From Mycobacterium sp. E2479 (lineage in GTDB: Bacteria; Actinomycetota; Actinomycetes; Mycobacteriales; Mycobacteriaceae): DNA of 64,000 bases. The position numbers and the translations under genes were made by a program. The notes beneath the pieces are model-generated. The model was not told where the DNA came from and ran no database searches. It saw only the letters and a list, made by a program, of their open reading frames with translations. Numbering within the stretch: position 1 is the first letter of the stretch; each line of letters begins with the position of its first letter. Shown here piece after piece: positions 27,627 to 35,210 of the stretch. Where the stretch lies: positions 1-64,000 of the forward strand of contig NZ_LZJR01000062.1 of the NCBI RefSeq assembly GCF_001667925.1, read 5' to 3'.

Positions 27627-28094
27627 ATGCAGACCATGCAAGAGCTCGACGTCAACTACATGAGCGGCGCCGACAATCCCTGGATTCCGTTCACCCCGCT
27701 CAGCGACCAGGTGTTTCTCAAGTACTGGAAGGTCGACCCCGTTCGCGGCGAGATCGTCGTCTCGATGAAGTTTCCGGCCGGACTGGAACTGGCTCCCCAC
27801 TACCACACGGGCATCGTGGTCGGACACACCGTCGCCGGCGCATGGCGCTACCAGGAAAACAACTGGATCTCCCGCGCAGGTGACACGGTCTACGAGGTCG
27901 CCGGCTCCAGGCACACGCCAGAGAGTCTGCAAGACACCGAGGTGTTTTTCTTCATCGTCGGCGAGCTGCTGTTCATCGATGAGAACAACACGATCTTGTG
28001 GCAGGAAAACCACAAAACCTCCGTCGAGCGCTACACCAGTTACTGTGCCAGCCAAGGCATCCCGGCCCGCGACCTGACAAGCTGGGACGCCTAG
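27627..28094 (+). CDS. Cupin-domain protein, dihydroxyacetophenone-dioxygenase-like
   Basis: A 155-residue single-cupin protein. The metal-binding signatures are visible: LAPHYHTGIVVGHTVAGAW (H-H plus downstream Glu/Gln positions) and YEVAGSRHTPESLQDTEVFFF. The pattern resembles ChrR-type cupins and 2,4'-dihydroxyacetophenone dioxygenases, which cleave aromatic ketones or diketones using Fe. The ATG at 27627 has AAGGAG seven bp upstream. The gene lies 154 bp behind the PucR-type regulator, so an aromatic-compound response is possible; this is inference. Confidence 0.75.
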   Translation: MQTMQELDVNYMSGADNPWIPFTPLSDQVFLKYWKVDPVRGEIVVSMKFPAGLELAPHYHTGIVVGHTVAGAWRYQENNWISRAGDTVYEVAGSRHTPESLQDTEVFFFIVGELLFIDENNTILWQENHKTSVERYTSYCASQGIPARDLTSWDA

Positions 28095-28160
28095 GCCTCA
28101 GTCCAGGACCACCCAAACCGTAATTGCCGCTGTCACCACCGCTGAGTCAATCACGAGGAG

Positions 28161-28188
28161 CGGCCCCGGCTTCCAAAGCCCGGGGCCG
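28161..28188 (+). terminator. Hairpin after the cupin gene
   Basis: CGGCCCCGG and CCGGGGCCG pair perfectly over 9 bp around a 10-base loop, followed by TTCTGG. It lies 66 bp behind the cupin stop and before the convergent TetR-type gene. Confidence 0.75.
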
Positions 28189-28303
28189 TTCTGGTCCGCG
28201 TTTACCGCCCTGCGTCAGCTAATGGCGAGCGACATGGTTCGCCCGGGCATGCATTGGTGTCGCCGAACATGCGGGTCCGCCGACGCGCGTGTCCAGATTC
28301 AAG

Positions 28304-29116
28304 TCACCGCGGTCGTGCGGGTGAAGTCTCGGCGACGGCGCGCACGAACGCGTCGGCGAAGACGTCACACACCGTGTCGATGTCGGGCAGCGGGGCCGCG
28401 AGCACCTCCGGTAAGACCGGTCGCGTCAGCAAGTGGACCATTATGGGACCCAACAGTTGTTGCGCCAGCACTGGCATGGGCAGGTCGCGAACTCGTCCGG
28501 CGCTGATCTCCGTATCGAACCAGCGGCCGAGCACACCAAGCATGCGCGGCATGCCGTAGGCCGCGAGGGATTGCACGGCGGGACTGGTTGGGCGTGCGAA
28601 GGCTTCGGCGAATATCGCGGGGGCAATGCGGGGTTCGCGACTCAGCGCGTTGGCCACGGTTCGGTAGAAACCCCGGACGGTTTCGGGAAAGTCGCCGCTG
28701 GGGCGCGAGAGGTATTCCTCAATGTCGCCGACGGGGCTGTGCTGCTCGAAGACGGCGCGCATCAACTCGTCGCGCCCGCCGAAGACGGCGTGGAGACTGT
28801 ACACCGAACAACTTGCGCGGTCGGCGACGGCCTCCAGCGTCGTTGCGGCGAGGCCGGATTCGCCGATCAACGATGCAGCGGCGGCTACCGCCCGAATGCG
28901 GACGGGGGGCAGCCCGCCGGGGTCAACTCCGGCGGCACGAACGGCGTCATTCAACGCGGTGCGTGAGCCGCCGAAGCGGCGCAGCAGGGTGCTGCGCGAG
29001 ATCCCGGCCTCGGTGGCGATCGATGCGACGGGAACGTCGGCCACATCCTTGCCCAGCTTTTCCGCGGCGCGCAGCGCGGCCTCCACCACTTGTGGCGTCG
29101 ACACCTGGCGAGCCAT
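28304..29116 (-). CDS. TetR-type regulator with two HTH domains
   Basis: A 270-residue regulator starting MARQVSTPQVVEAALRAAE, with GGAGG 6 bp upstream. The first TetR-like HTH (residues about 8-55) has VPVASIATEAGISRSTLLRRF. A second, complete one (about 70-118) has LAATTLEAVADRASCSVYSL and HAVFGGRDELMRAVFEQH. A C-terminal ligand-binding region follows (about 125-260). Two DNA-binding domains in one chain are unusual for TetR proteins, so it may bind a longer or pseudo-symmetric site as a monomer or dimer. It is divergent from an FAD-dependent monooxygenase, its likely target. Confidence 0.85.
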   Translation of the reverse strand: MARQVSTPQVVEAALRAAEKLGKDVADVPVASIATEAGISRSTLLRRFGGSRTALNDAVRAAGVDPGGLPPVRIRAVAAAASLIGESGLAATTLEAVADRASCSVYSLHAVFGGRDELMRAVFEQHSPVGDIEEYLSRPSGDFPETVRGFYRTVANALSREPRIAPAIFAEAFARPTSPAVQSLAAYGMPRMLGVLGRWFDTEISAGRVRDLPMPVLAQQLLGPIMVHLLTRPVLPEVLAAPLPDIDTVCDVFADAFVRAVAETSPARPR

Positions 29117-29136
29117 TCCGCCTCCTCCATCATCGT

Positions 29137-29168
29137 GATACATTACTTGAGGTATCCTGTAATTGTAT
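29137..29168. promoter_or_regulatory. Candidate operator between the TetR-type gene and monooxygenase
   Basis: GATAC (29137) and GTATC (29152) are inverted. A wider pair, ATACATTAC (29138) and GTAATTGTAT (29159), matches as an inverted repeat with a single-base gap. The AT-rich stretch is the only one in this 79-bp divergent intergenic region. Confidence 0.55.
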
Positions 29169-29195
29169 TCCATACTCCACGAGGGGTTCAGAACC

Positions 29196-30404
29196 ATGAC
29201 GCAAGTGATGGAGACCCAGGTGTGCGTCGCCGGCGGTGGTCCCGCCGGCATGGTTCACGCGCTGCTGCTGGCGCGGGCCGGAATCCGCGTCATCGTCCTG
29301 GAGAAGCACAACGATTTCCTGCGCGACTTCCGCGGCGACACCGTGCACCCGACCACCCTGCGAATCATGGACGAGCTGGGGTTCATCGACGAGTTCCTGC
29401 GGCTACCGCACACCAAGATCGACCGCGTCGCCTTCGATACCGATGGCTCGATTCGCACCTTCGGCAACTTCAAAGTGCTCAAGCGGCTCGGGTTCAGACA
29501 GCCCTATATCGCCATGATGCCGCAGTGGGACTTTCTCGACTTCATCGCCGAAAAGGCCTCCGCCTACCCGGAATTCACGCTCGTCCGCAACGCGGAGGTC
29601 ACCGGCCTGACATTCGACGGCGATCGGGTGACCGGGGTGCGCACGCCGGATCTGGAGGTGCGCTCCGAGCTCGTCATCGCCGCCGACGGGCGCAAGTCCG
29701 CGGTGCGCGCTGCCGCCGGGCTACAGACCGCTGCCGCGCACTCCCCGATGGACGTCCTGTGGTTTCGGCTGAAGTGGCGGCCCGGCGACCCTCAGGAACT
29801 CTTCGGCGTGGCCCGTAAAGGCCTGATGATGGTCATGATCTACCGGGGCGACTATTGGCAAGTCGCCTATCTGATGCCGAAGGGCTCAAATCCCCGGGGC
29901 GGATCATTGGAGGAGTTCAAGGAGCGGATGGTCATCGCGCAGCCGCGGCTGCGTGAGCATGTCAATGACCTGAGTTCCTGGGACGACACCAGCGAGCTCG
30001 ACGTGCGGGTGGACCGGCTCGAGACGTGGTGGCGCACCGGGGTGCTGTGCATCGGCGATGCCGCGCACGCCATGTCGCCGGCCGGCGGCGTCGGCATCAA
30101 CCTTGCTGTCGCCGATGCGGTGGCCGCGGCCAACATCTTGTGCGCCCCGCTGCGCCAAGGCCGGGTGACCGACCACGATCTCGCAAAGGTGCAGCGGCGC
30201 CGCGAGCTGCCCACTCGGATCATCCAGGCTTTTCAGGTGCTCGTGCAGGACAACGTGGTCGCGCCCAATTTGAGCGGTGACCTGTCCACCATTCGCGTTC
30301 CGAAGATTGTGGGATTCGGCCCGCTGCAGGCGATTCCGCCGCTTTTCGTCGGGCGCGGTTTTCGTCCCGAGCATGTCCGCACGCCGGACGTACACGCGCT
30401 ATAG
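29196..30404 (+). CDS. FAD-dependent monooxygenase (PHBH-type)
   Basis: A 402-residue flavoprotein of the UbiH/PHBH class. It has the N-terminal FAD motif VAGGGPAGMVHALLLARAG, then RGDTVHPTTLRIMDELG, the DG-type motif VIAADGRKSAVR and the second FAD motif CIGDAAHAMSPAGGVGINLAVADA. Enzymes of this type hydroxylate aromatic or ketone substrates with NAD(P)H and O2. The start at MTQVMETQ (29196) follows GAGGGG; a frame extending to 29163 overlaps the operator and is less likely. It is probably controlled by the adjacent double-HTH TetR regulator. Confidence 0.9.
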   Translation: MTQVMETQVCVAGGGPAGMVHALLLARAGIRVIVLEKHNDFLRDFRGDTVHPTTLRIMDELGFIDEFLRLPHTKIDRVAFDTDGSIRTFGNFKVLKRLGFRQPYIAMMPQWDFLDFIAEKASAYPEFTLVRNAEVTGLTFDGDRVTGVRTPDLEVRSELVIAADGRKSAVRAAAGLQTAAAHSPMDVLWFRLKWRPGDPQELFGVARKGLMMVMIYRGDYWQVAYLMPKGSNPRGGSLEEFKERMVIAQPRLREHVNDLSSWDDTSELDVRVDRLETWWRTGVLCIGDAAHAMSPAGGVGINLAVADAVAAANILCAPLRQGRVTDHDLAKVQRRRELPTRIIQAFQVLVQDNVVAPNLSGDLSTIRVPKIVGFGPLQAIPPLFVGRGFRPEHVRTPDVHAL

Positions 30405-30541
30405 CACGCCGTCAGAGGCCGACGACGACGAAGGCGATGCCCCGCCGAGAGTGTCTGCACAGTAGGGCCGTGCGGTCGGGCGCATCATGGATTCCAGTCA
30501 AGCGCATGCCCGCGATGCCGTCGGCGACGAAGATGGCCCAC

Positions 30542-30958
30542 ATGGGTAGGCCGATATTTTCCGTCACTCCTGGTTATGGCGACCACCAACTGCGGAAGTT
30601 CCACTATTCACAAGCTGTTCGATACGGCGACCGGATAGAGACCGCCGGTCAAGGAGGTTGGGACGAGCGCTGGCGCTATCCCGAGTCAGTTCGCGACGAA
30701 GTCGTTCAGGCCTTCGACAATGTCGACCGAACATTGGCAACAGCCGGAGCCTCCTGGCGCGACGTAGTGCACGTGCACTCGTATCACCTGCCAGACCCTG
30801 ACGGCCAGATCGGATCCGAGCACCTGGACACCATGGTCGACCAGTTCCGCCGGCGCATGGGCGACCGCGCGCCCCTGTGGACATGCATCGGGGTCGCCGC
30901 ATTGGCGAGTCCGCAGATGCGCGTCGAGATTCGAGTCATTGCCATCAATGAAGCGTGA
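30542..30958 (+). CDS. RidA family protein
   Basis: A 138-residue YjgF/YER057c/UK114-fold protein: FHYSQAVRYGDRIETAGQGG, EVVQAFDNVDRTLATAGASW, RDVVHVHSYHLPD and the C-terminal RVEIRVIAINEA with the Arg and Glu typical of RidA enamine/imine deaminases. The start is uncertain: the family body fits ATG 30542, with other in-frame ATGs at 30533 and 30506. It lies 137 bp behind the monooxygenase and may act on reactive products of that pathway; this is inference. Confidence 0.82.
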   Translation: MGRPIFSVTPGYGDHQLRKFHYSQAVRYGDRIETAGQGGWDERWRYPESVRDEVVQAFDNVDRTLATAGASWRDVVHVHSYHLPDPDGQIGSEHLDTMVDQFRRRMGDRAPLWTCIGVAALASPQMRVEIRVIAINEA

Positions 30959-31007
30959 CTGGCGCGTTGCGGTGAGCACCGCCGGCACGGAAGCGCCGAG
31001 CTTGCGA

Positions 31008-31039
31008 AACACCCCCGTTCCCTTGCGGGTGGGGGCGTT
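31008..31039. terminator. Hairpin between convergent RidA and SodC-like genes
   Basis: AAC-A-CCCCC pairs with GGGGG-C-GTT around a 14-base loop that can itself fold (CCC/GGG). One A/C mismatch is present. Its position between two convergent stops fits a bidirectional terminator. Confidence 0.55.
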
Positions 31040-31061
31040 CCCCTCCATGGTGGCTTGAGCG

Positions 31062-31823
31062 TCAGCGCCCGGGCGGATAGTAAGACGGAGTCGTCATGGT
31101 CGTGGTCGGTGTGGACGTCGTGGTCGGGGTGCCGGTGACCGTCACGGTGCTGGTGCTGGTGCTGGTAGTGGCCGGTGGCACGACGGTGGTGGTGGTGCTC
31201 GTCGTGACGCTGGTTGTCGACGACGTCGTCGTCGCGGACGGCGCCGCAATCACACCGCAGGCCAGCCGCTTGCCCGATTCACCCGCTGGGGCGGTGGTGC
31301 CCAGATTGTCCGCAGTCTGGTGGATGATGAGCGCGGTGCCCGAGGTGTTCCTCAGGTCGGCCGAGGTGAAGGCGTTACTGGTGGTCACCAGTTTCGCCGA
31401 GCCATCGGAGCGCACCTGCAGCGCGGTCAGGTCGCCGCTGGCTGGGTAACTCGTGTGATCGGCCGCCTGGTAGACACTCCCGGCGGAGTCGAAGTCGCCC
31501 GTCGAGCCGCCGTTCGGAGCAGCCGAACTGGCCTCGCACTTGCCGACCGCGTGAATTTGCAGCCCGTGGAATCCGGGGCTGAGCACCTGGTTGGGGCCCG
31601 CCTCCACGGTCACCGTCGCGTACCCGTTGGCGAATTCGAAGGTGGCATTGGCGACCGGGGTGCCGTCGGCGGTCTTCAACTGGGTGGTCAGCCTCTCCGC
31701 CCCGGAGGTCGGACTGGTCAGCGGCGAGGTGTTGGGCTGACTGCCTTGCTGATTCGCGCAGGCGGCTAGCGGAGCGACGGCCGCGGTGAGCGCCGCGACC
31801 GCAAAACATGCGGCCTTATTCAT
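31062..31823 (-). CDS. SodC-like lipoprotein lacking metal-site histidines
   Basis: A 253-residue lipoprotein: signal sequence ending PLAAC (Cys22), then a Cu,Zn-superoxide-dismutase fold to about residue 195, then a Thr/Ser-rich tail. Fold features kept: FHGLQIHAVGKC (residues 85-96), PASGDLTALQVR, LIIHQTADN and LACGVI. The first copper histidine of the usual FHIH is Gln89, and the GGHYH segment with the bridging His is GSVYQ (115-119). His91 and His168 remain. Dismutase activity is therefore doubtful; a structural or metal-handling role is possible. The ATG overlaps the stop of an upstream frame (ATGA), indicating coupling. Confidence 0.85.
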   Translation of the reverse strand: MNKAACFAVAALTAAVAPLAACANQQGSQPNTSPLTSPTSGAERLTTQLKTADGTPVANATFEFANGYATVTVEAGPNQVLSPGFHGLQIHAVGKCEASSAAPNGGSTGDFDSAGSVYQAADHTSYPASGDLTALQVRSDGSAKLVTTSNAFTSADLRNTSGTALIIHQTADNLGTTAPAGESGKRLACGVIAAPSATTTSSTTSVTTSTTTTVVPPATTSTSTSTVTVTGTPTTTSTPTTTMTTPSYYPPGR

Positions 31824-32062
31824 TTGCGGTAGCTACCCACATTGGCCCGTGCCGAAACGGCGAACCACCGGGCGGGCTTGCGCACCTCATCGGCCAGGTC
31901 GCGGTAGTCCAGACCAAATCCACCATTTCCCGCGCGGCGCGGCGCGGCGCGCCAGCGACCAGGCCCATGATGCGCCCGAGGTGCGTCGCCGTCGTGTTCA
32001 CCGCCTCAAAGGCGTTGTTGATGGCGCGTTCTGACGCTTTTAGATAATCCTTCGGCGGGCGA
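31820..32062 (-). pseudogene. Frameshifted hypothetical gene upstream of the SodC-like gene
   Basis: Two minus-strand frames look coding in succession. The first gives KDYLKASERAINNAFEAV, then LGRIMGLVAGAPRRAARE. After a shift in a GCGCGCC-rich run near 31950, another frame gives GLDYRDLADEVRKPARW and ends FAVSARANVGSYRK with TGA overlapping the SodC-like ATG by 4 bp. The coupling and codon use suggest one original gene between the hemerythrin and SodC-like genes. No start codon is clear and no family is recognised. A sequencing error is possible. Confidence 0.45.
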
Positions 32063-32084
32063 GCCCGGCGGTGGGCGACGGAGC

Positions 32085-32570
32085 CTAGCCCCGCAGGGAG
32101 CTCAGCAGGGTTTTGCGGCTGCGGACGCGGAACTTGTTGATGGGGGATAGGTGTAACCGCGCGATGCGCTCGCTCATTCGGCATCCCAGCGCCTCGATCA
32201 TGTCCTCACTCAAATCTACTGGGGGCGGGCATAAGTCGCGCTCCTCTTCGCTGGCGTGGGCGTCGAGAACCGTGACGAACGAATGCCATTCGTCGGCGTA
32301 CTCGGGCGCCGTAGGCGGCGTGCGCAGCAGCACCGCCAGCTGATCCCACACCTGCCTATGCTCGGCATGGGCGATGGCGACCAGTGCGCTGGCCTCCGCT
32401 ACCGCCGGGTAGAACAGGTCGTCCTCGATGCGCATGTGGATGTCCAGCTCGATCAACAGCTCATCGAGCGCCTCTTGCCGCTCGTCACTGTCCACCGGCG
32501 TACCGGTGATCTTGGTGCAGAGCTCGCGTAAGAGCGTGTGGTGTTCGAAAAGCACCTCGTAGGCGTTCAT
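32085..32570 (-). CDS. Hemerythrin-domain protein
   Basis: A 161-residue four-helix hemerythrin/HHE protein that would bind a di-iron centre. Iron-ligand patterns are present: FEHHTLLRELCTKI, LDIHMRIEDDLFYPAV (HxxxE), AHAEHRQVWDQL and VLDAHASEEERDLCP (HxxxE). Mycobacterial HHE proteins respond to oxidative or nitrosative stress. The ATG overlaps the end of the Rieske gene by 4 bp, so the pair is translationally coupled. The C-terminus (RVRSRKTLLSSLRG) is basic. Confidence 0.9.
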   Translation of the reverse strand: MNAYEVLFEHHTLLRELCTKITGTPVDSDERQEALDELLIELDIHMRIEDDLFYPAVAEASALVAIAHAEHRQVWDQLAVLLRTPPTAPEYADEWHSFVTVLDAHASEEERDLCPPPVDLSEDMIEALGCRMSERIARLHLSPINKFRVRSRKTLLSSLRG

Positions 32571-33478
32571 TTCGGCACACCGTGCACTTCGATTAGCCCG
32601 TCGCGAATCCGCACCGGGTAATTCGGCAGCGCCGCTGTCGCCGGTCCGCGCAGCACGTCACCCGATTCGCACGCGAATCGGGAACCATGCCACGGGCATA
32701 CGATTCGGCCGCGGTCGATCCACCCGTCACTCATCGGCGCGCCCAGGTGCGGGCAGCGCTCACCCACCGCGGTCACCTGGTCGTCGGTGCGATACAGAAC
32801 CACGCCGACGCCGTCGACCGCCACCCGCTGCGGCCGGCCGTCCAGCGCGGCCGCGGGCAGCACCGGCATCCAGCGGTTGCCTCTGAGCAGGGCGCCGGAC
32901 CGGTCCACCCCGGTGCCCGCACCGAACACCAAATCCCCGCCGAGGTAGCCGCCGGCGAGGGTGAGGCCATAGCCCAGTGCGCTGCTCGCCATCCCGCGCC
33001 GGTGGTGGCCGCGGCGCCGATCCCACCACGACGCCGCGTACAACCCCGTCGCGATCGCGTTCAGCGCGCCATGCACAAGGCCAATCCGACGCGACTGCTC
33101 GTGGGTGTGCTGCCAGTCCGTCACGCCGGTCGCGGCGGCGCCGACGCTTCCTGCGAGTGCGACGCCCAACGCGTACCTCGACCCGTCACACAGTCGGGTG
33201 GTGCTGCCGGGCAGCATGCTGGCCGCATCCATGACGAGCGTCGTCGCCACCGCGCCGGTCGGCACCGACGTCAAAGCCGGATGCAGCGGATGGCCGAGCC
33301 AGGTGCCGTGCAATGCGTCGCTGACCCGATCGCGGTTGCGGCCCAGGGTCGCGAACAAAAGGGTCAAGGCGTGCTCGAGCCGGTAGCTGGGACGATCCAG
33401 CCAAGCTTGTCGCCCCAGGATTGTCCGCACCGCAGGCCCGGTACTGCGGATCCGATTGAAATGCCCCCGATTCGCCAT
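32567..33478 (-). CDS. DUF2231-Rieske fusion protein
   Basis: A 303-residue protein with an N-terminal membrane part of DUF2231 type (LGHPLHPALTSVPTGAVATT, then hydrophobic segments to about residue 200) and a C-terminal Rieske [2Fe-2S] domain with ligands in ERCPHLGAPMSDG and VCPWHGSRFACESGDV. Redox function at the membrane is likely; the electron partner is unknown. It is the first gene of the coupled minus-strand unit Rieske-hemerythrin-(frameshifted gene)-SodC-like, all pointing to oxidative stress. Confidence 0.9.
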   Translation of the reverse strand: MANRGHFNRIRSTGPAVRTILGRQAWLDRPSYRLEHALTLLFATLGRNRDRVSDALHGTWLGHPLHPALTSVPTGAVATTLVMDAASMLPGSTTRLCDGSRYALGVALAGSVGAAATGVTDWQHTHEQSRRIGLVHGALNAIATGLYAASWWDRRRGHHRRGMASSALGYGLTLAGGYLGGDLVFGAGTGVDRSGALLRGNRWMPVLPAAALDGRPQRVAVDGVGVVLYRTDDQVTAVGERCPHLGAPMSDGWIDRGRIVCPWHGSRFACESGDVLRGPATAALPNYPVRIRDGLIEVHGVPK

Positions 33479-33533
33479 GGCCCCTCCGGTGTATGCGAGA
33501 GCCGGCGTGACGCAACGGGTTCGACGCCGCGTC

Positions 33534-33563
33534 GACTAGGACCGCGGCCTGGCCGGCCTAGTC
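33534..33563. terminator. Hairpin between whiB3 and the Rieske gene
   Basis: GACTAGG and CCTAGTC are perfect inverted arms enclosing a GC-rich loop with GGCC/GGCC pairing. It lies 71 bp past the whiB3 stop, in the direction of whiB3 transcription. Confidence 0.5.
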
Positions 33564-33633
33564 CATGACTAAGACACGGATTGGCACCGAGGATCGTTCA
33601 TCGGCGACCGGGGCGGACGGGTCGAATGAGGGG

Positions 33634-33936
33634 CTAGGCGGAGCGGCGGATGGCGCGCCCGATGTCGCCCTTGAGCAACAGGTCGCGCTCCGATTCCGAC
33701 AGACCGCCCCAAACCCCATAGGGCTCACCGACTTCGAGGGCGTGCGAGCGGCATTCCTGGATCACCGGGCACTGCCGGCACATTTCCTTCGCGCGCTGCT
33801 CGCGTTGCATGCGGGCCCGCCCCCGCTCTCCGTCGGGGTGAAAGAACATCGATGAGTCAACGCCGCGGCACAAGCCCTGCAGTTGCCAATTCCAGATGTC
33901 GGCGTTGGGTCCAGGTAGCTGTTCCGGCTGTGGCAT
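33634..33936 (-). CDS. whiB3: Redox regulator WhiB3
   Basis: A 100-residue [4Fe-4S] WhiB-family regulator. It starts MPQPEQLPGPNADIWNWQL, as in M. tuberculosis WhiB3. The four cluster cysteines lie in GLCRGVD, EMCRQCPVIQECRSHA, and GVWGGLSESERDLL follows. WhiB3 binds the primary sigma factor and controls lipid synthesis and redox balance; it senses O2 and NO. GGGAG lies 9 bp before the ATG. In M. tuberculosis whiB3 is next to groEL1; here about 15 kb of other genes lie between them. Confidence 0.96.
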   Translation of the reverse strand: MPQPEQLPGPNADIWNWQLQGLCRGVDSSMFFHPDGERGRARMQREQRAKEMCRQCPVIQECRSHALEVGEPYGVWGGLSESERDLLLKGDIGRAIRRSA

Positions 33937-34295
33937 TGGCTTGCTCCCTCTCTGCACCGTCCGCTCGAGATCAGGTTCATGAAAGCGACTGGGTGCAACT
34001 TAAATTAAGTGGAGTGGGGTCACCGATGACTACCCGTCATGCGTAGACGTTAGGGGCGACGGCGAATTTCCGTCAATAGCCACTTAGCCCGGCAAAGTAT
34101 GTGCCTGTTGGAGCAGAATTAACGTTGCGTTCATCTCGATTGAAAATGTGAATCCCGAACCGTGCTACCAGGCAGTTGGCCGAAACGCGATTTCCCAGCT
34201 CAGTGCCCACCAGAGCGTTAAGGCGAATTTATCCATGGGCTATAGTGATTAACGGCTCGGTAACATGAAGACCACAAACTGTTTACTACATCATT
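33937..34295. other. Divergent promoter region of whiB3
   Basis: A 359-bp gap that is AT-rich compared with its surroundings, containing TTAAATTAAG near 34000 and TATAGTGATTAAC near 34240. It must hold the promoters of whiB3 and of the Rv3415c-like gene. I could not identify a convincing operator or a further open frame. Confidence 0.5.
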
Positions 34296-35120
34296 GTGAT
34301 TGAAACTCGTCACACTTGCCTGATTGGGCGGCAGTTGGCCGACGCCGCCTTCGGGGACCGGCCCGGTAGCTGGCCGCTGCCCACGGCGACGACGCCGGCC
34401 GAACTGTGGCTGCGCGCCGTGGCGGCCGGGGCACAGGGGCGCTACGGCGCTGCCTTCCGCGACCTCGCGGTGCTGCGCCGCAGCGCGTCGGCCGGACGGC
34501 TGGTGTCGCTGGGCATGAGCACGCAGGGGTCGTTTTTGCGCCAACTCGGTTGGCACACTTTGGCTCGGGGCTGGGACGGGCGCGCCCTCGCGCTGGCCGC
34601 CGGCGATCCCGAGGCGCGCGCCGACGCCCTCATCGGGCTGGCGGCCGACGCGCTGGGTGTCGGCCGCTTCGCGGCGGCGGAGACGCTGCTGGCGCGCGCT
34701 GAGTCATTGCTGGCATCGCCCAACCCCCCAGTGCCCGACCGGCTCCCGGTGCGTCGACGGTGGGTGGCCGCCGAGCTGGCGATGGCCCGCGGCGAGGGCG
34801 ACGCCGCCGTCCGTCTTGCCGGCGAAGGGGTGGAGCTGGCCGCAACCATGGCCGTCGCATCGCCGCGGCACCGGGCCAAAAGCGAAGTGGTGCTGGCCGC
34901 CGCGCTGTGCTGCGCCGGTGATCTCGAGCGCGCCCGCACTGTCGCGGACGCCACACTGCAGACCACCGGCCGGCTAGGGCTGCTGCCCCTTCGCTGGGCG
35001 CTGGCTTGCTTGCTGATCGATATCGAAAGTGTCACGTTTACAGCACATCAGCTGCACGAAATCCGAGATGTCTGCGCAGGCCAGGTGCGGCGCGCCGGTG
35101 GGACGTGGCGTTCCGCTTGA
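34296..35120 (+). CDS. Helical-repeat hypothetical protein (Rv3415c-like)
   Basis: A 274-residue Ala/Leu/Arg-rich protein with repeated helix pairs of TPR character (WHTLARGWDGRALALAAGDP, IGLAADALGVGRFAAAETLL, ELAMARGEGDAAVRLAGEGV, ALCCAGDLERARTVADATL). No catalytic motif is visible. The start is a GTG. Length and place between whiB3 and sigD equal M. tuberculosis Rv3415c (275 residues). A scaffold or binding function is likely; the partner is unknown. It could be co-regulated with sigD, which starts 90 bp after its stop. Confidence 0.85.
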   Translation: MIETRHTCLIGRQLADAAFGDRPGSWPLPTATTPAELWLRAVAAGAQGRYGAAFRDLAVLRRSASAGRLVSLGMSTQGSFLRQLGWHTLARGWDGRALALAAGDPEARADALIGLAADALGVGRFAAAETLLARAESLLASPNPPVPDRLPVRRRWVAAELAMARGEGDAAVRLAGEGVELAATMAVASPRHRAKSEVVLAAALCCAGDLERARTVADATLQTTGRLGLLPLRWALACLLIDIESVTFTAHQLHEIRDVCAGQVRRAGGTWRSA

Positions 35121-35210
35121 AACGGCCCTCTGCCCGTTATTGTCATTCCGTAAGTTAGCCCGGTTGGGCCGCGATGTGTCCGCTTCGTAACGTTGGAGAT
35201 ATCACAGTCG

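Noticed and set aside
28120-28190. Further groEL1-tail copy near GTCACCACCGCTGAG
   Set aside because: Only a few codons match and no His/Gly stretch follows; the hairpin alone is not enough.
30960-31045. Hairpin behind ridA as a groEL1-type terminator scar
   Set aside because: Similar CCCCC/GGGGG stem, but no tail sequence precedes it; an ordinary terminator explains it.
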